Program-made: the position numbers and the translations under genes
The notes under the pieces: generated by a model
The model's input: only the letters and a program-made list of their open reading frames with translations
What the model was told of the DNA's origin: nothing
Databases searched by the model: none
Shown: positions 1 to 4,971 of the stretch, in pieces
Numbering within the stretch: position 1 is the stretch's first letter
Layout: each line of letters starts with the position of its first letter
From: Anaerolineales bacterium
Lineage (GTDB): Bacteria; Chloroflexota; Anaerolineae; Anaerolineales; Villigracilaceae
NCBI GenBank assembly: GCA_025966435.1
Contig: JAICRQ010000194.1
Coordinates: 1 to 6,675, forward strand
Length of the DNA: 6,675 nt
Direction of reading: 5' to 3'

Positions 1-42
1 ATCGCGGCGGTCGAGCTGACGAATGGAGATGTGTGCGCTCAT
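1..42 (-). CDS. N-terminal fragment of a possible GNAT acetyltransferase, cut by the window edge
   Basis: An ATG at 42-40 opens a frame that stays open to base 1 and gives 14 residues, MSAHISIRQLDRRD. The pattern 'xIxIRxLxxxD' is the usual first strand and turn of GNAT N-acetyltransferases, but 14 residues cannot prove the family. It starts 21 bp after the stop codon of the propeller lipoprotein gene, on the same strand, so it may be the next gene of that operon. No Shine-Dalgarno is visible. Instead a TGTTATTTT element (extended -10-like) lies 6 nt before the ATG, which would suit its own leaderless transcript. It could also be a spurious start. The existence of a gene here is a moderate inference and the family is a guess. 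Confidence 0.4.
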   Translation of the reverse strand, partial: MSAHISIRQLDRRD

Positions 43-48
43 AGGAAG

Positions 49-57
49 AAAATAACA
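49..57 (-). promoter_or_regulatory. Possible extended -10 box for the gene at the left edge
   Basis: Read on the minus strand the bases are TGTTATTTT, a TGn extension followed by a weak -10 hexamer, ending 6 nt before the ATG at 42. It falls in the 21-bp gap after the lipoprotein stop codon. No -35 hexamer was recognised. The motif is weak and could occur by chance. Confidence 0.2.
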
Positions 58-63
58 GCTCCT

Positions 64-1344
64 TCAGGGCTGGAATTGCGGGTTGCTGCCCGGTCCCAGC
101 GAAAGGACGAGTTGTCCCGTCTGCGCAGAGAAGATTTCTACATTGGGCGTGAGATCCTGAAATCCATCCTCATGGCGCGATGCGGCGATGAGCGTGCCGC
201 TGCGGTCCATGCTGATGCCATAGAAGAAGCCGGGGATGACCAGGCCCTCGTTCCCATCCAGCCCGATGGTCGACATCTGGGGTCCCGCGATCACCTGACC
301 CGGGTTCGGGCTATTAAGATTGCAATCGACAACATTCCCCAGGGCGACGATGCCGTCGCTGGCAGGGCTCCAGGCATAACTCAAGCCCACATGGTAATGC
401 TCCTGGTTCGTGTCGATCGCCGCTTGCAGGGAGGGGCTGACCAGCTCCTGGCGATTGCTGCCATCTGCGTTGCTCACGTAATATGCGCCCGGTGAGGCGC
501 AGGCGCTCAGATGAAAGGAAGTGGAGAAGGCAAGTTTCGTGCCATCTGGCGAGAAGAGCAGGTCATAGGGAAGCCTCGCTCCATCCAGCGGTGTTGCACC
601 GGGCAGAGGCGCGTGTGTGCCGCTGCCGTCCAGAGCCAGGGTTTCCAGGACGAACGATGTGTTCCCCTGCGCGCCCATATTGTTACGGTCCGCGCCGGCG
701 ACGATCAGCGAGCTTCCATCGGGTGTGAACGCGGGACGCCCCCAGGCGTAATTGGATTCAAAGGTCAACTGACGCGGGGAGGGACTTTCGATCGTGGTGA
801 CCGAGATATTGTCGTCCGGGAACGCCCCGCCGATGAACGCAATCGACGTGCTATCCGGCGACCATGCAGGCGCGCTGCCCGGTCCCAGGTCGGTAGGCGT
901 GCTCTGCCCGAGAGCGAAGACATAAAAAATATGCGGTGTGCCTGTCGCGACGGAAACGAATGCAATGAACTCACCCGAGGGCGACCAGACAAGGTCCGTC
1001 ACCTGGTCATCTACTCCTGCCTGGGTATATTGTGTAGTGCCGCCCTGCACGCCGTTGGTCACATCGGTGACGAGCAGGTGTCCATCGCGAATATAGGCGA
1101 GAAACTGTGCCTGGCCTTGCGGGAGCTGGGCTGATAAGGTTGCGATGTCGGAAGGAAGCGGCAGAGGCGGTACGGTGGTTGTTGGAGTGGGCACCGACGA
1201 CGTAGGGGGTAGCAGCACGGCGGCTGTCTGTGAGGCAGCAGTGTTCAGTGCATTCAATGTCGCGGTGCCATCTGCTCCCGGCACGGATGGAACACAGGCG
1301 GCAAGAAACAGGATAGACAGAACTAGCATTAACTTTCGTTTCAT
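64..1344 (-). CDS. Secreted lipoprotein with TolB/PD40-type beta-propeller
   Basis: This 426-residue protein starts with a lipoprotein signal: basic MKRK, a hydrophobic stretch, then the lipobox LAAC with Cys17 as the predicted lipidated residue. A Thr/Pro-rich linker (about 45-65) leads to a propeller of roughly six blades. PD40-like blade motifs are visible near 120 (WSPSGEFIAF), 161 (WSPDSTSIAF), 206 (FTPDGSSLIV), 264 (FSPDGTKLAF), 325 (WSPASDGIVAL) and, degenerate, 379 (MDRSGTLIAAS). Propellers of this type act as protein or ligand scaffolds outside the membrane, and no catalytic residues can be named. The start is supported by GGAGGAGT 6 nt upstream. That site lies in the last codons of the upstream membrane-protein gene, so translation is probably coupled and the two products may work together at the cell surface. 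The exact role is unknown. Confidence 0.88.
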   Translation of the reverse strand: MKRKLMLVLSILFLAACVPSVPGADGTATLNALNTAASQTAAVLLPPTSSVPTPTTTVPPLPLPSDIATLSAQLPQGQAQFLAYIRDGHLLVTDVTNGVQGGTTQYTQAGVDDQVTDLVWSPSGEFIAFVSVATGTPHIFYVFALGQSTPTDLGPGSAPAWSPDSTSIAFIGGAFPDDNISVTTIESPSPRQLTFESNYAWGRPAFTPDGSSLIVAGADRNNMGAQGNTSFVLETLALDGSGTHAPLPGATPLDGARLPYDLLFSPDGTKLAFSTSFHLSACASPGAYYVSNADGSNRQELVSPSLQAAIDTNQEHYHVGLSYAWSPASDGIVALGNVVDCNLNSPNPGQVIAGPQMSTIGLDGNEGLVIPGFFYGISMDRSGTLIAASRHEDGFQDLTPNVEIFSAQTGQLVLSLGPGSNPQFQP

Positions 1345-1347
1345 CAG

Positions 1348-2136
1348 TCAACTCCTCCGAAGCACCGATCTTGCGCCCAGACGGGTCGCCGGGTTCACAA
1401 ATAAATAGTACACACCAAGCGCGGCGCTGATGATAATAATCCCGGAAGCCGCAACTTGCCCGAGAATATGTTCCGGCTGCAAACTGCCAAAGCGGGCGAA
1501 GAGCGGCGAGAACAGAACCAGGTCATACACCAGAAAGCCCAGCAAGGGACCCAGGGCATGAATCCATTGGGGTTTGAGTACGGCATACAGATAATAAATC
1601 GCCAGCCCAAGAAATACCCATCCATATAATACGGACGATTCCGGGCTGAGGTTCCAGGGCAATGTGTTGGGAACTTTCAACAGCAATAATGCTCCTGCAC
1701 CCGCGAGGACTAGGACCTCTGCGATGAACACAAGCCGGACAATCTGCGGTGTCGGTTGGCTGTCCTGTACATGATCACGTGTACGAAAGTAAAGGGTCAT
1801 GCACAGTGCTGCCGCGACGCCTATGATTAATGCAAACCACAACAGCGCAGGTTGTTGCATTCGAAGATAAAAGAGCAAGGCAGACAGCGCCATCCCGGCA
1901 TACATGATGCCGAAACTCAGCCCATAGCCTGCCAACCCGACGAATTGCTCGGAGAGCCCAATCCAAACCAACGGCGCGGCGCCGCCCGCCAGGATTGCGG
2001 CGATGAAGGCGTACGAGAGACGCGTATCCGGCACGGGCCAGAGGGATGTTGCCCAGGGCTGTTGGAAAAAGAATCCAGCGGCGAGAATAAGCTGGAGGAT
2101 GCCGACCAGGACCAGAACTGATTTTATCGATCGCAT
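1348..2136 (-). CDS. Polytopic membrane protein with eight predicted helices, function unknown
   Basis: The 262-residue product is very hydrophobic. Likely membrane helices lie near residues 5-24, 42-61, 65-91, 97-117, 132-153, 168-187, 194-216 and 225-248, followed by a short basic tail ending RSVLRRS. The two halves look like a four-helix unit repeated: a Trp/Pro segment and then a helix beginning near Ser41-Tyr42 (SYAFIAA) has a counterpart at Trp161 to Tyr171 (SVLYGWVF). I do not recognise the family, and no transporter signature or catalytic motif is visible. An upstream in-frame ATG at 2166 exists, but the start at 2136 is preferred because AAGGAGT sits 6 nt before it. It is the first gene of a two-gene unit with the propeller lipoprotein, 3 nt apart, which suggests a joint envelope role. 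Confidence 0.8.
   Translation of the reverse strand: MRSIKSVLVLVGILQLILAAGFFFQQPWATSLWPVPDTRLSYAFIAAILAGGAAPLVWIGLSEQFVGLAGYGLSFGIMYAGMALSALLFYLRMQQPALLWFALIIGVAAALCMTLYFRTRDHVQDSQPTPQIVRLVFIAEVLVLAGAGALLLLKVPNTLPWNLSPESSVLYGWVFLGLAIYYLYAVLKPQWIHALGPLLGFLVYDLVLFSPLFARFGSLQPEHILGQVAASGIIIISAALGVYYLFVNPATRLGARSVLRRS
1351..1358 (-). promoter_or_regulatory. Ribosome binding site of the propeller lipoprotein gene
   Basis: GGAGGAGT on the minus strand ends 6 nt before the ATG at 1344 and is a strong Shine-Dalgarno. It overlaps the final codons of the membrane-protein gene, whose stop codon is at 1350-1348. This placement supports translational coupling of the two genes and fixes the lipoprotein start. 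Confidence 0.75.
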
Positions 2137-2142
2137 AGCATT

Positions 2143-2149
2143 ACTCCTT
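2143..2149 (-). promoter_or_regulatory. Ribosome binding site that sets the start of the membrane protein
   Basis: AAGGAGT on the minus strand lies 6 nt before the ATG at 2136. This favours that start over the in-frame ATG at 2166, which would add ten polar residues ahead of the first membrane helix. Confidence 0.7.
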
Positions 2150-2156
2150 CTTTGAA

Positions 2157-2214
2157 AGCCTTGCAAAGGTTTGGGTGAGCAACGAGAGCCTCAAGCGAAA
2201 ACCTGCGCAAGGCT
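2157..2214 (-). other. Imperfect inverted repeat between the kinase and membrane-protein genes
   Basis: AGCCTTGC at 2157-2164 pairs with GCAAGGCT at 2207-2214. After a 2x2 internal loop, AGGTTT at 2167-2172 pairs with AAACCT at 2199-2204. That gives 14 base pairs around a 26-nt loop, which may fold again weakly (tgag/ctca). It fills most of the 100-bp gap after the kinase stop codon and ends just before the ribosome binding site of the membrane-protein gene. It could be a terminator without a good T-run, or a structured leader. No clear -10 box was found in this gap. Confidence 0.4.
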
Positions 2215-2236
2215 CCGTGGACTTGTTCACTTATCC

Positions 2237-2827
2237 CTAGGCGCGGAGATGGTTTAAGATTATCCCCATACTTTTCTTATAATCCAATGTTTCGTGGGAG
2301 ACATCTATTTCTAACACCTGATCGGGCGGAAGGGATACGAGCCACTCGTCAAGGAGAGAATTGAACAGGGCGGTGTCTTCTGCGTGGGCAATGTTGATGC
2401 GGTCACGAGCGGCGAGGCGGCTTGCTATTGTGCTCTTCTGCGCGCACAGGCGGACAAAGAGCTCCGGAGGTGGAAGTGTCTCACGCAAGGAGTTGTAGAC
2501 GCGGCGGCAGAGGCCCAGCTCTGCGTCTGTGAGAAAGCCACGTTGGTGAAAGAGGTGGGTAAAGCCATGAAAATCGAGATCCAGCCCACCATCCATCAAT
2601 CCCGGTTGCGGGGAGGCGCGCAGCTGTTTTTCCTGCTCTGCACACTCGAGTAAATAATCGATCTGGTTTGCGAGCGCGTAGCGAGGATCTTCCTTAAATA
2701 GAGCTTGAAAGGGCCGCTCGGCATGTCCCTCATAAGCGGTTTGAAACGGGAACGCTCTGGCAAGCGCGCGTACAAACGTCGTTTTTCCAACGCCGCTGGC
2801 ACCTATGATTGAAATGAGCTTGCTCAT
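2237..2827 (-). CDS. Small P-loop kinase resembling deoxynucleoside kinases
   Basis: The 196-residue protein begins with a hydrophobic strand and a Walker A loop, GASGVGKT, with Lys15 as the phosphate-binding residue. The order of landmarks matches the deoxynucleoside-kinase fold: an acidic segment after strand 2 (YEGHAERP, 32-39), Gln55 in a helix (NQIDYLLECAEQEKQL) where dNKs bind the base, Asp79 where the E/D-R-S motif usually sits, the proline-rich PPPELFVRL (119-127) before a strand, and an Arg-rich lid (Arg138, Arg141, Arg143) with Glu150. Such enzymes phosphorylate deoxynucleosides using ATP in the cytosol. The motif after Asp79 reads DGG instead of D/E-R-S, so the substrate or activity may differ. 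It could equally be another small NTP-dependent kinase of the thymidylate or adenylate type. No Shine-Dalgarno is present, and a TATAAT box 7 nt before the ATG suggests a leaderless mRNA. Confidence 0.8.
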   Translation of the reverse strand: MSKLISIIGASGVGKTTFVRALARAFPFQTAYEGHAERPFQALFKEDPRYALANQIDYLLECAEQEKQLRASPQPGLMDGGLDLDFHGFTHLFHQRGFLTDAELGLCRRVYNSLRETLPPPELFVRLCAQKSTIASRLAARDRINIAHAEDTALFNSLLDEWLVSLPPDQVLEIDVSHETLDYKKSMGIILNHLRA

Positions 2828-2834
2828 GAGTGGG

Positions 2835-2840
2835 ATTATA
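2835..2840 (-). promoter_or_regulatory. -10 box of the kinase gene, probably giving a leaderless mRNA
   Basis: The minus strand reads TATAAT, a perfect -10 consensus, followed by CCCACTC and the ATG at 2827. With only 7 nt between box and start codon, transcription would begin at or next to the A of ATG. This fits the lack of a Shine-Dalgarno. No -35 hexamer at normal spacing is evident, because the upstream DNA is occupied by the hairpin at 2837-2877, whose end overlaps the box. Confidence 0.5.
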
Positions 2841-2877
2841 AGATAGGTCCGCAGTGCAACTGCGGACCTATCTTATA
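2837..2877. terminator. Perfect 19-bp hairpin after the metalloprotease gene
   Basis: Bases 2837-2855 and 2859-2877 are exact reverse complements around a 3-nt loop. The hairpin begins right after the protease stop codon (2880-2878, minus strand) and ends 9 bp before the kinase start. As RNA it would be a very stable stem with AT-rich ends (TATAAGATA/TATCTTATA) and a GC core. Position suggests a terminator for the protease transcript, possibly bidirectional, with the AT-rich arm taking the place of a T-run. It could also be a dispersed palindromic repeat or a protein-binding operator for the kinase promoter it overlaps. Confidence 0.65.
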
Positions 2878-4215
2878 TCAACTGCAAAAAGCAGGTGCGT
2901 TGAGGAAATCGACGATGGTGATATACCAGTTTCCGTCCAGTTGTTCGATGGTGATGGTCTGCGGCAGCAGGGCAGGACCCTGGCTATCCACCAACTGGCT
3001 GTCAGACAGGCGATAGGTGTTGGTCGTCCATACTTCGCAGGTGTCCACCTCGATTAATGCGTTATTCACCACGCGGATGTCGGCGATGTAGCTTTCGTAG
3101 TAGTCGATCTCCGAGATGGAGACCAGCCCCTGCTGGTTAAGTGAATTGATCTCCGCGGCGAGGCTTTCCAGAATAGGTCCCTGCATAATGGAGGCGGCAA
3201 TGGAGGCGTTTCCATTCCGATAGGCTTCGATCTGTAATTCGATCGCCCGCGTCAGGAACTCACTGACCTGATTTTCGAGGTCTTCCGGTATATCCGCCTG
3301 TTCGGGGAAGAACGGGTCCGTCCCCTGATTCACTTCCTCCCCGTCGGATACGCCATCCCTATCCATATCGGGGTCGAGAGGGTTCATGCGGTTGGCAACT
3401 TCTACACCGTCCACCAGTCCGTCGTTATCGCTATCCGGATTGTTCGCGTCCGTGCCGGTGACCAGGACTTCGTCGTCATCGCTAAGACCGTCCTGATCGG
3501 AATCTTGACCTCGGGCGGGAGGCGGGGTCGCATCCTGTGGCGGGGTTTCGGGCGCGGGCTCCGGCGCGCTGCCTACCCCGTAGAGGGATTGCACACCGGC
3601 GATATCGTCGTCACCGAGAAAGCGGCGCGGTCCGCTGTAGCTGGGGAACATCAGCGCGTTCGGGTCATTGCTGTGCGCCAGACCAAGAGTATGGCCGATC
3701 TCATGCGCGGCAACGGTCAACAGGTCCACGTCGCGCGCGTCGCTATCCACCCAGCGCTCATCGTCGTCGAAGTGCAGGAATACCTGGCTGTTGTCGTACG
3801 GGTTTGGGAAGGAGGCATGCGCCAGCACATCTCCCGGTCCATCGAACGGATCGCCATCCCCATGATCTCTCACCGCCCAGCCGATGACGATATCGGCAGC
3901 GTTACTGGTTACCTCGGTAAAGGTTAACGCTGTCTGATCAGCCCAAAGAGCAAAGGCGCGGCGGATCAAATCACGCTCCACATCGCCTTCGATCTGGTTG
4001 GTCCCGTTGACAAACACGTACGTAATGTCCAGCTTATCCCACGTGGAAATAGCTCGGTATTCGGCGATGGCGGCGCTTTCATTTACCGGACTTGGCAGGT
4101 CATCGTACCGGAATTCCGGCTCCGGCGACGATACGCCGGGGATAGTAAGAGAACAAGCCAGCAGCAGGCTTGAAATGAACAAGGATACGGCAACACGACG
4201 AAACGATCCTCTCAT
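2878..4215 (-). CDS. Lipid-anchored matrix-metalloprotease-like protease with calcium-binding repeats
   Basis: The 445-residue protein has a lipoprotein signal (MRGSFRR, hydrophobic core, LLLAC with Cys21), so it should sit on the outer face of the cytoplasmic membrane. The catalytic domain (about 55-213) carries the metzincin zinc site HEIGHTLGLAH (His171, Glu172, His175, His181) and a Met-turn at Met189 (ALMF). It also has the matrix-metalloprotease structural zinc and calcium landmarks: His118 and Asp120 in DHGDGDPFDGPGD, His133 in LAHA, and His148 in FLHFDDDERW. This places it in peptidase family M10A. A Pro-rich linker (217-234) precedes three DxDxDG repeats (238-250, 261-273, 282-295) of thrombospondin-type-3 style, which bind calcium. 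A C-terminal alpha/beta domain (311-445) with Cys393 and Cys444 somewhat recalls ARC6/IMS-like domains, tentatively. No cysteine-switch propeptide is present. The start at 4215 is chosen over 4293 because GGAGGT lies 6 nt upstream and the signal peptide then begins properly. Confidence 0.9.
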   Translation of the reverse strand: MRGSFRRVAVSLFISSLLLACSLTIPGVSSPEPEFRYDDLPSPVNESAAIAEYRAISTWDKLDITYVFVNGTNQIEGDVERDLIRRAFALWADQTALTFTEVTSNAADIVIGWAVRDHGDGDPFDGPGDVLAHASFPNPYDNSQVFLHFDDDERWVDSDARDVDLLTVAAHEIGHTLGLAHSNDPNALMFPSYSGPRRFLGDDDIAGVQSLYGVGSAPEPAPETPPQDATPPPARGQDSDQDGLSDDDEVLVTGTDANNPDSDNDGLVDGVEVANRMNPLDPDMDRDGVSDGEEVNQGTDPFFPEQADIPEDLENQVSEFLTRAIELQIEAYRNGNASIAASIMQGPILESLAAEINSLNQQGLVSISEIDYYESYIADIRVVNNALIEVDTCEVWTTNTYRLSDSQLVDSQGPALLPQTITIEQLDGNWYITIVDFLNAPAFCS

Positions 4216-4221
4216 ACAGGT

Positions 4222-4227
4222 ACCTCC
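4222..4227 (-). promoter_or_regulatory. Ribosome binding site that sets the metalloprotease start
   Basis: GGAGGT on the minus strand sits 6 nt before the ATG at 4215. It rules against the in-frame ATG at 4293, which would put 26 Cys-containing residues before the signal peptide and lies upstream of the likely promoter. Confidence 0.75.
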
Positions 4228-4245
4228 AAAAGAATTTACTGCACA

Positions 4246-4254
4246 TTTATAGCA
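4246..4254 (-). promoter_or_regulatory. Extended -10 promoter of the metalloprotease gene
   Basis: The minus strand reads TGCTATAAA, a TGn-extended -10 box. It would start transcription near 4239 and leave a leader of about 24 nt that contains the GGAGGT site. I found no convincing -35 hexamer, which extended -10 promoters can tolerate. The flanking pattern TATGnTAnAAT recurs before the divergent gene. Confidence 0.45.
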
Positions 4255-4304
4255 TAGGATTGAGTCTTTACAGCATACCCGTAACACATGCACATCGTTT
4301 TCTT

Positions 4305-4322
4305 GGCATCTTCTTAGATGCC
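4305..4322. other. Short inverted repeat in the divergent intergenic region
   Basis: GGCATCT at 4305-4311 and AGATGCC at 4316-4322 are exact reverse complements around the 4-nt spacer TCTT. It lies in the 220-bp gap between the divergent protease gene and the small rightward gene, about 50 bp upstream of the protease -10 box. It could be an operator half-site pair, but a 7-bp repeat can arise by chance. Nothing else is recognised between about 4260 and 4415. Confidence 0.25.
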
Positions 4323-4419
4323 TCGGATAGCGGTTTCTTGTATGGCTTCCGCGCTCCTGCCGGGGTATCTTAAAAAAAGGAGTCCGCCCTCCACCCTGAA
4401 ACTCGAATTTTCCTCCTTA

Positions 4420-4428
4420 TGGTAGAAT
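4420..4428 (+). promoter_or_regulatory. Extended -10 promoter of the small rightward gene, probably leaderless
   Basis: TGGTAGAAT at 4420-4428 is a TGn-extended -10 box. The ATG at 4436 follows after 7 nt, the same spacing as in the kinase gene, and no Shine-Dalgarno precedes it (TCCTCC at 4411-4416 is the wrong strand). A leaderless mRNA starting at the A of that ATG is the simplest reading. No clear -35 element was seen. Confidence 0.45.
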
Positions 4429-4435
4429 GCCAATG

Positions 4436-4912
4436 ATGAAGATTGAGAGCAAGCCACTCGTAATTACTTCGAGCGATTCCATACTGCAAACGCTCGATTT
4501 CAAACCTTATCGCAGTAAGGTCGAAAGACGTGTCGTTCCATTTTTTCCAAAACCGGATCAACCGCAAACCCTGGAAATTAACACGCCCTGGGGTACGCGC
4601 CTGACCGCACGTAAGGGCGATTTTCTCGTCAGCGAGATTGAAACTCCTGATGATTACTGGGCTATCGATCCGGTGATCTTTGAGGAGAGTTATGTGATTA
4701 TCCGTCCGGGGTATTGCGTCAAGAAGGCTATCACGCTCCTCGTCCCATTGACTGACGTCACCGGCGACCCGGACCAGGAGGTGACCGTAGTGACGCTGGA
4801 GGGGGATGAAACAGTGAGAGCCGGAGATTTCTACCTGGCAAAGGGAATCAAAGGGGAGATCTGGCCTTATCCGAAAGAAAAGATCAAGGATGTGATGACG
4901 CCCGTCGATTGA
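4436..4912 (+). CDS. Small protein with duplicated PGDYG-like motif, function unknown
   Basis: With the start at 4436 the product has 158 residues; ATGs at 4427 and 4433 are alternatives. It has no signal peptide or membrane helix and is probably cytosolic. Two related segments are visible: ARKGDFLVSEI with a following aromatic stretch (about 57-86) and VRAGDFYLAKG followed by IWPYPKEKI (about 127-150), with a third RPGY element at 90-93. The glycine-aspartate-aromatic core with a downstream Trp recalls the PGDYG family of uncharacterised proteins, from memory and only tentatively. The fold looks all-beta between the motifs. The start at 4436 is favoured because a -10 box lies 7 nt before it. 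The gene stands alone on this strand, divergent from the protease and convergent with the TPR protein, and ends in its own terminator. No function can be given. Confidence 0.8.
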   Translation: MKIESKPLVITSSDSILQTLDFKPYRSKVERRVVPFFPKPDQPQTLEINTPWGTRLTARKGDFLVSEIETPDDYWAIDPVIFEESYVIIRPGYCVKKAITLLVPLTDVTGDPDQEVTVVTLEGDETVRAGDFYLAKGIKGEIWPYPKEKIKDVMTPVD

Positions 4913-4932
4913 GTCGACGGGCGTTTTTGTTT
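4898..4932 (+). terminator. Intrinsic terminator overlapping the stop codon of the small rightward gene
   Basis: ACGCCCGTCGA at 4898-4908 pairs perfectly with TCGACGGGCGT at 4914-4924, an 11-bp GC-rich stem with the loop TTGAG. A T-rich tract (TTTTTGTTT) follows. The TGA stop codon (4910-4912) lies inside the loop and the left arm encodes the last residues (TPVD). On the minus strand no T-run follows the stem, so it acts for rightward transcription only. Confidence 0.88.
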
Positions 4933-4971
4933 GTAGCTTACCGCTGTCCATCTCGCGCAAGCATAAAGAAG

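Noticed and set aside
511..1134. Plus-strand open frame of 207 residues opposite the propeller lipoprotein
   Set aside because: Arg/Cys-rich translation typical of an antisense shadow; the minus-strand frame has clear PD40 repeats and a lipobox.
2137..2166. Upstream ATG at 2166 for the membrane protein
   Set aside because: The ATG at 2136 has a strong Shine-Dalgarno at the right distance, while the upstream one has none and that site would lie within the coding sequence.
2278..2289. Plus-strand TATAAT followed closely by an ATG, inside the kinase gene
   Set aside because: The spacing to the ATG is only 3 nt and the frame stops after about 25 codons, so it is most likely a chance match antisense to the kinase.
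3505..3927. Plus-strand open frames opposite the metalloprotease catalytic region
   Set aside because: Antisense shadows of a coding region with an unmistakable zinc-protease motif.
4216..4293. Upstream extension of the metalloprotease with a Cys-rich start (MHVLRVCC...)
   Set aside because: It would cross the likely -10 box and the GGAGGT site and would bury the lipoprotein signal peptide inside the protein.
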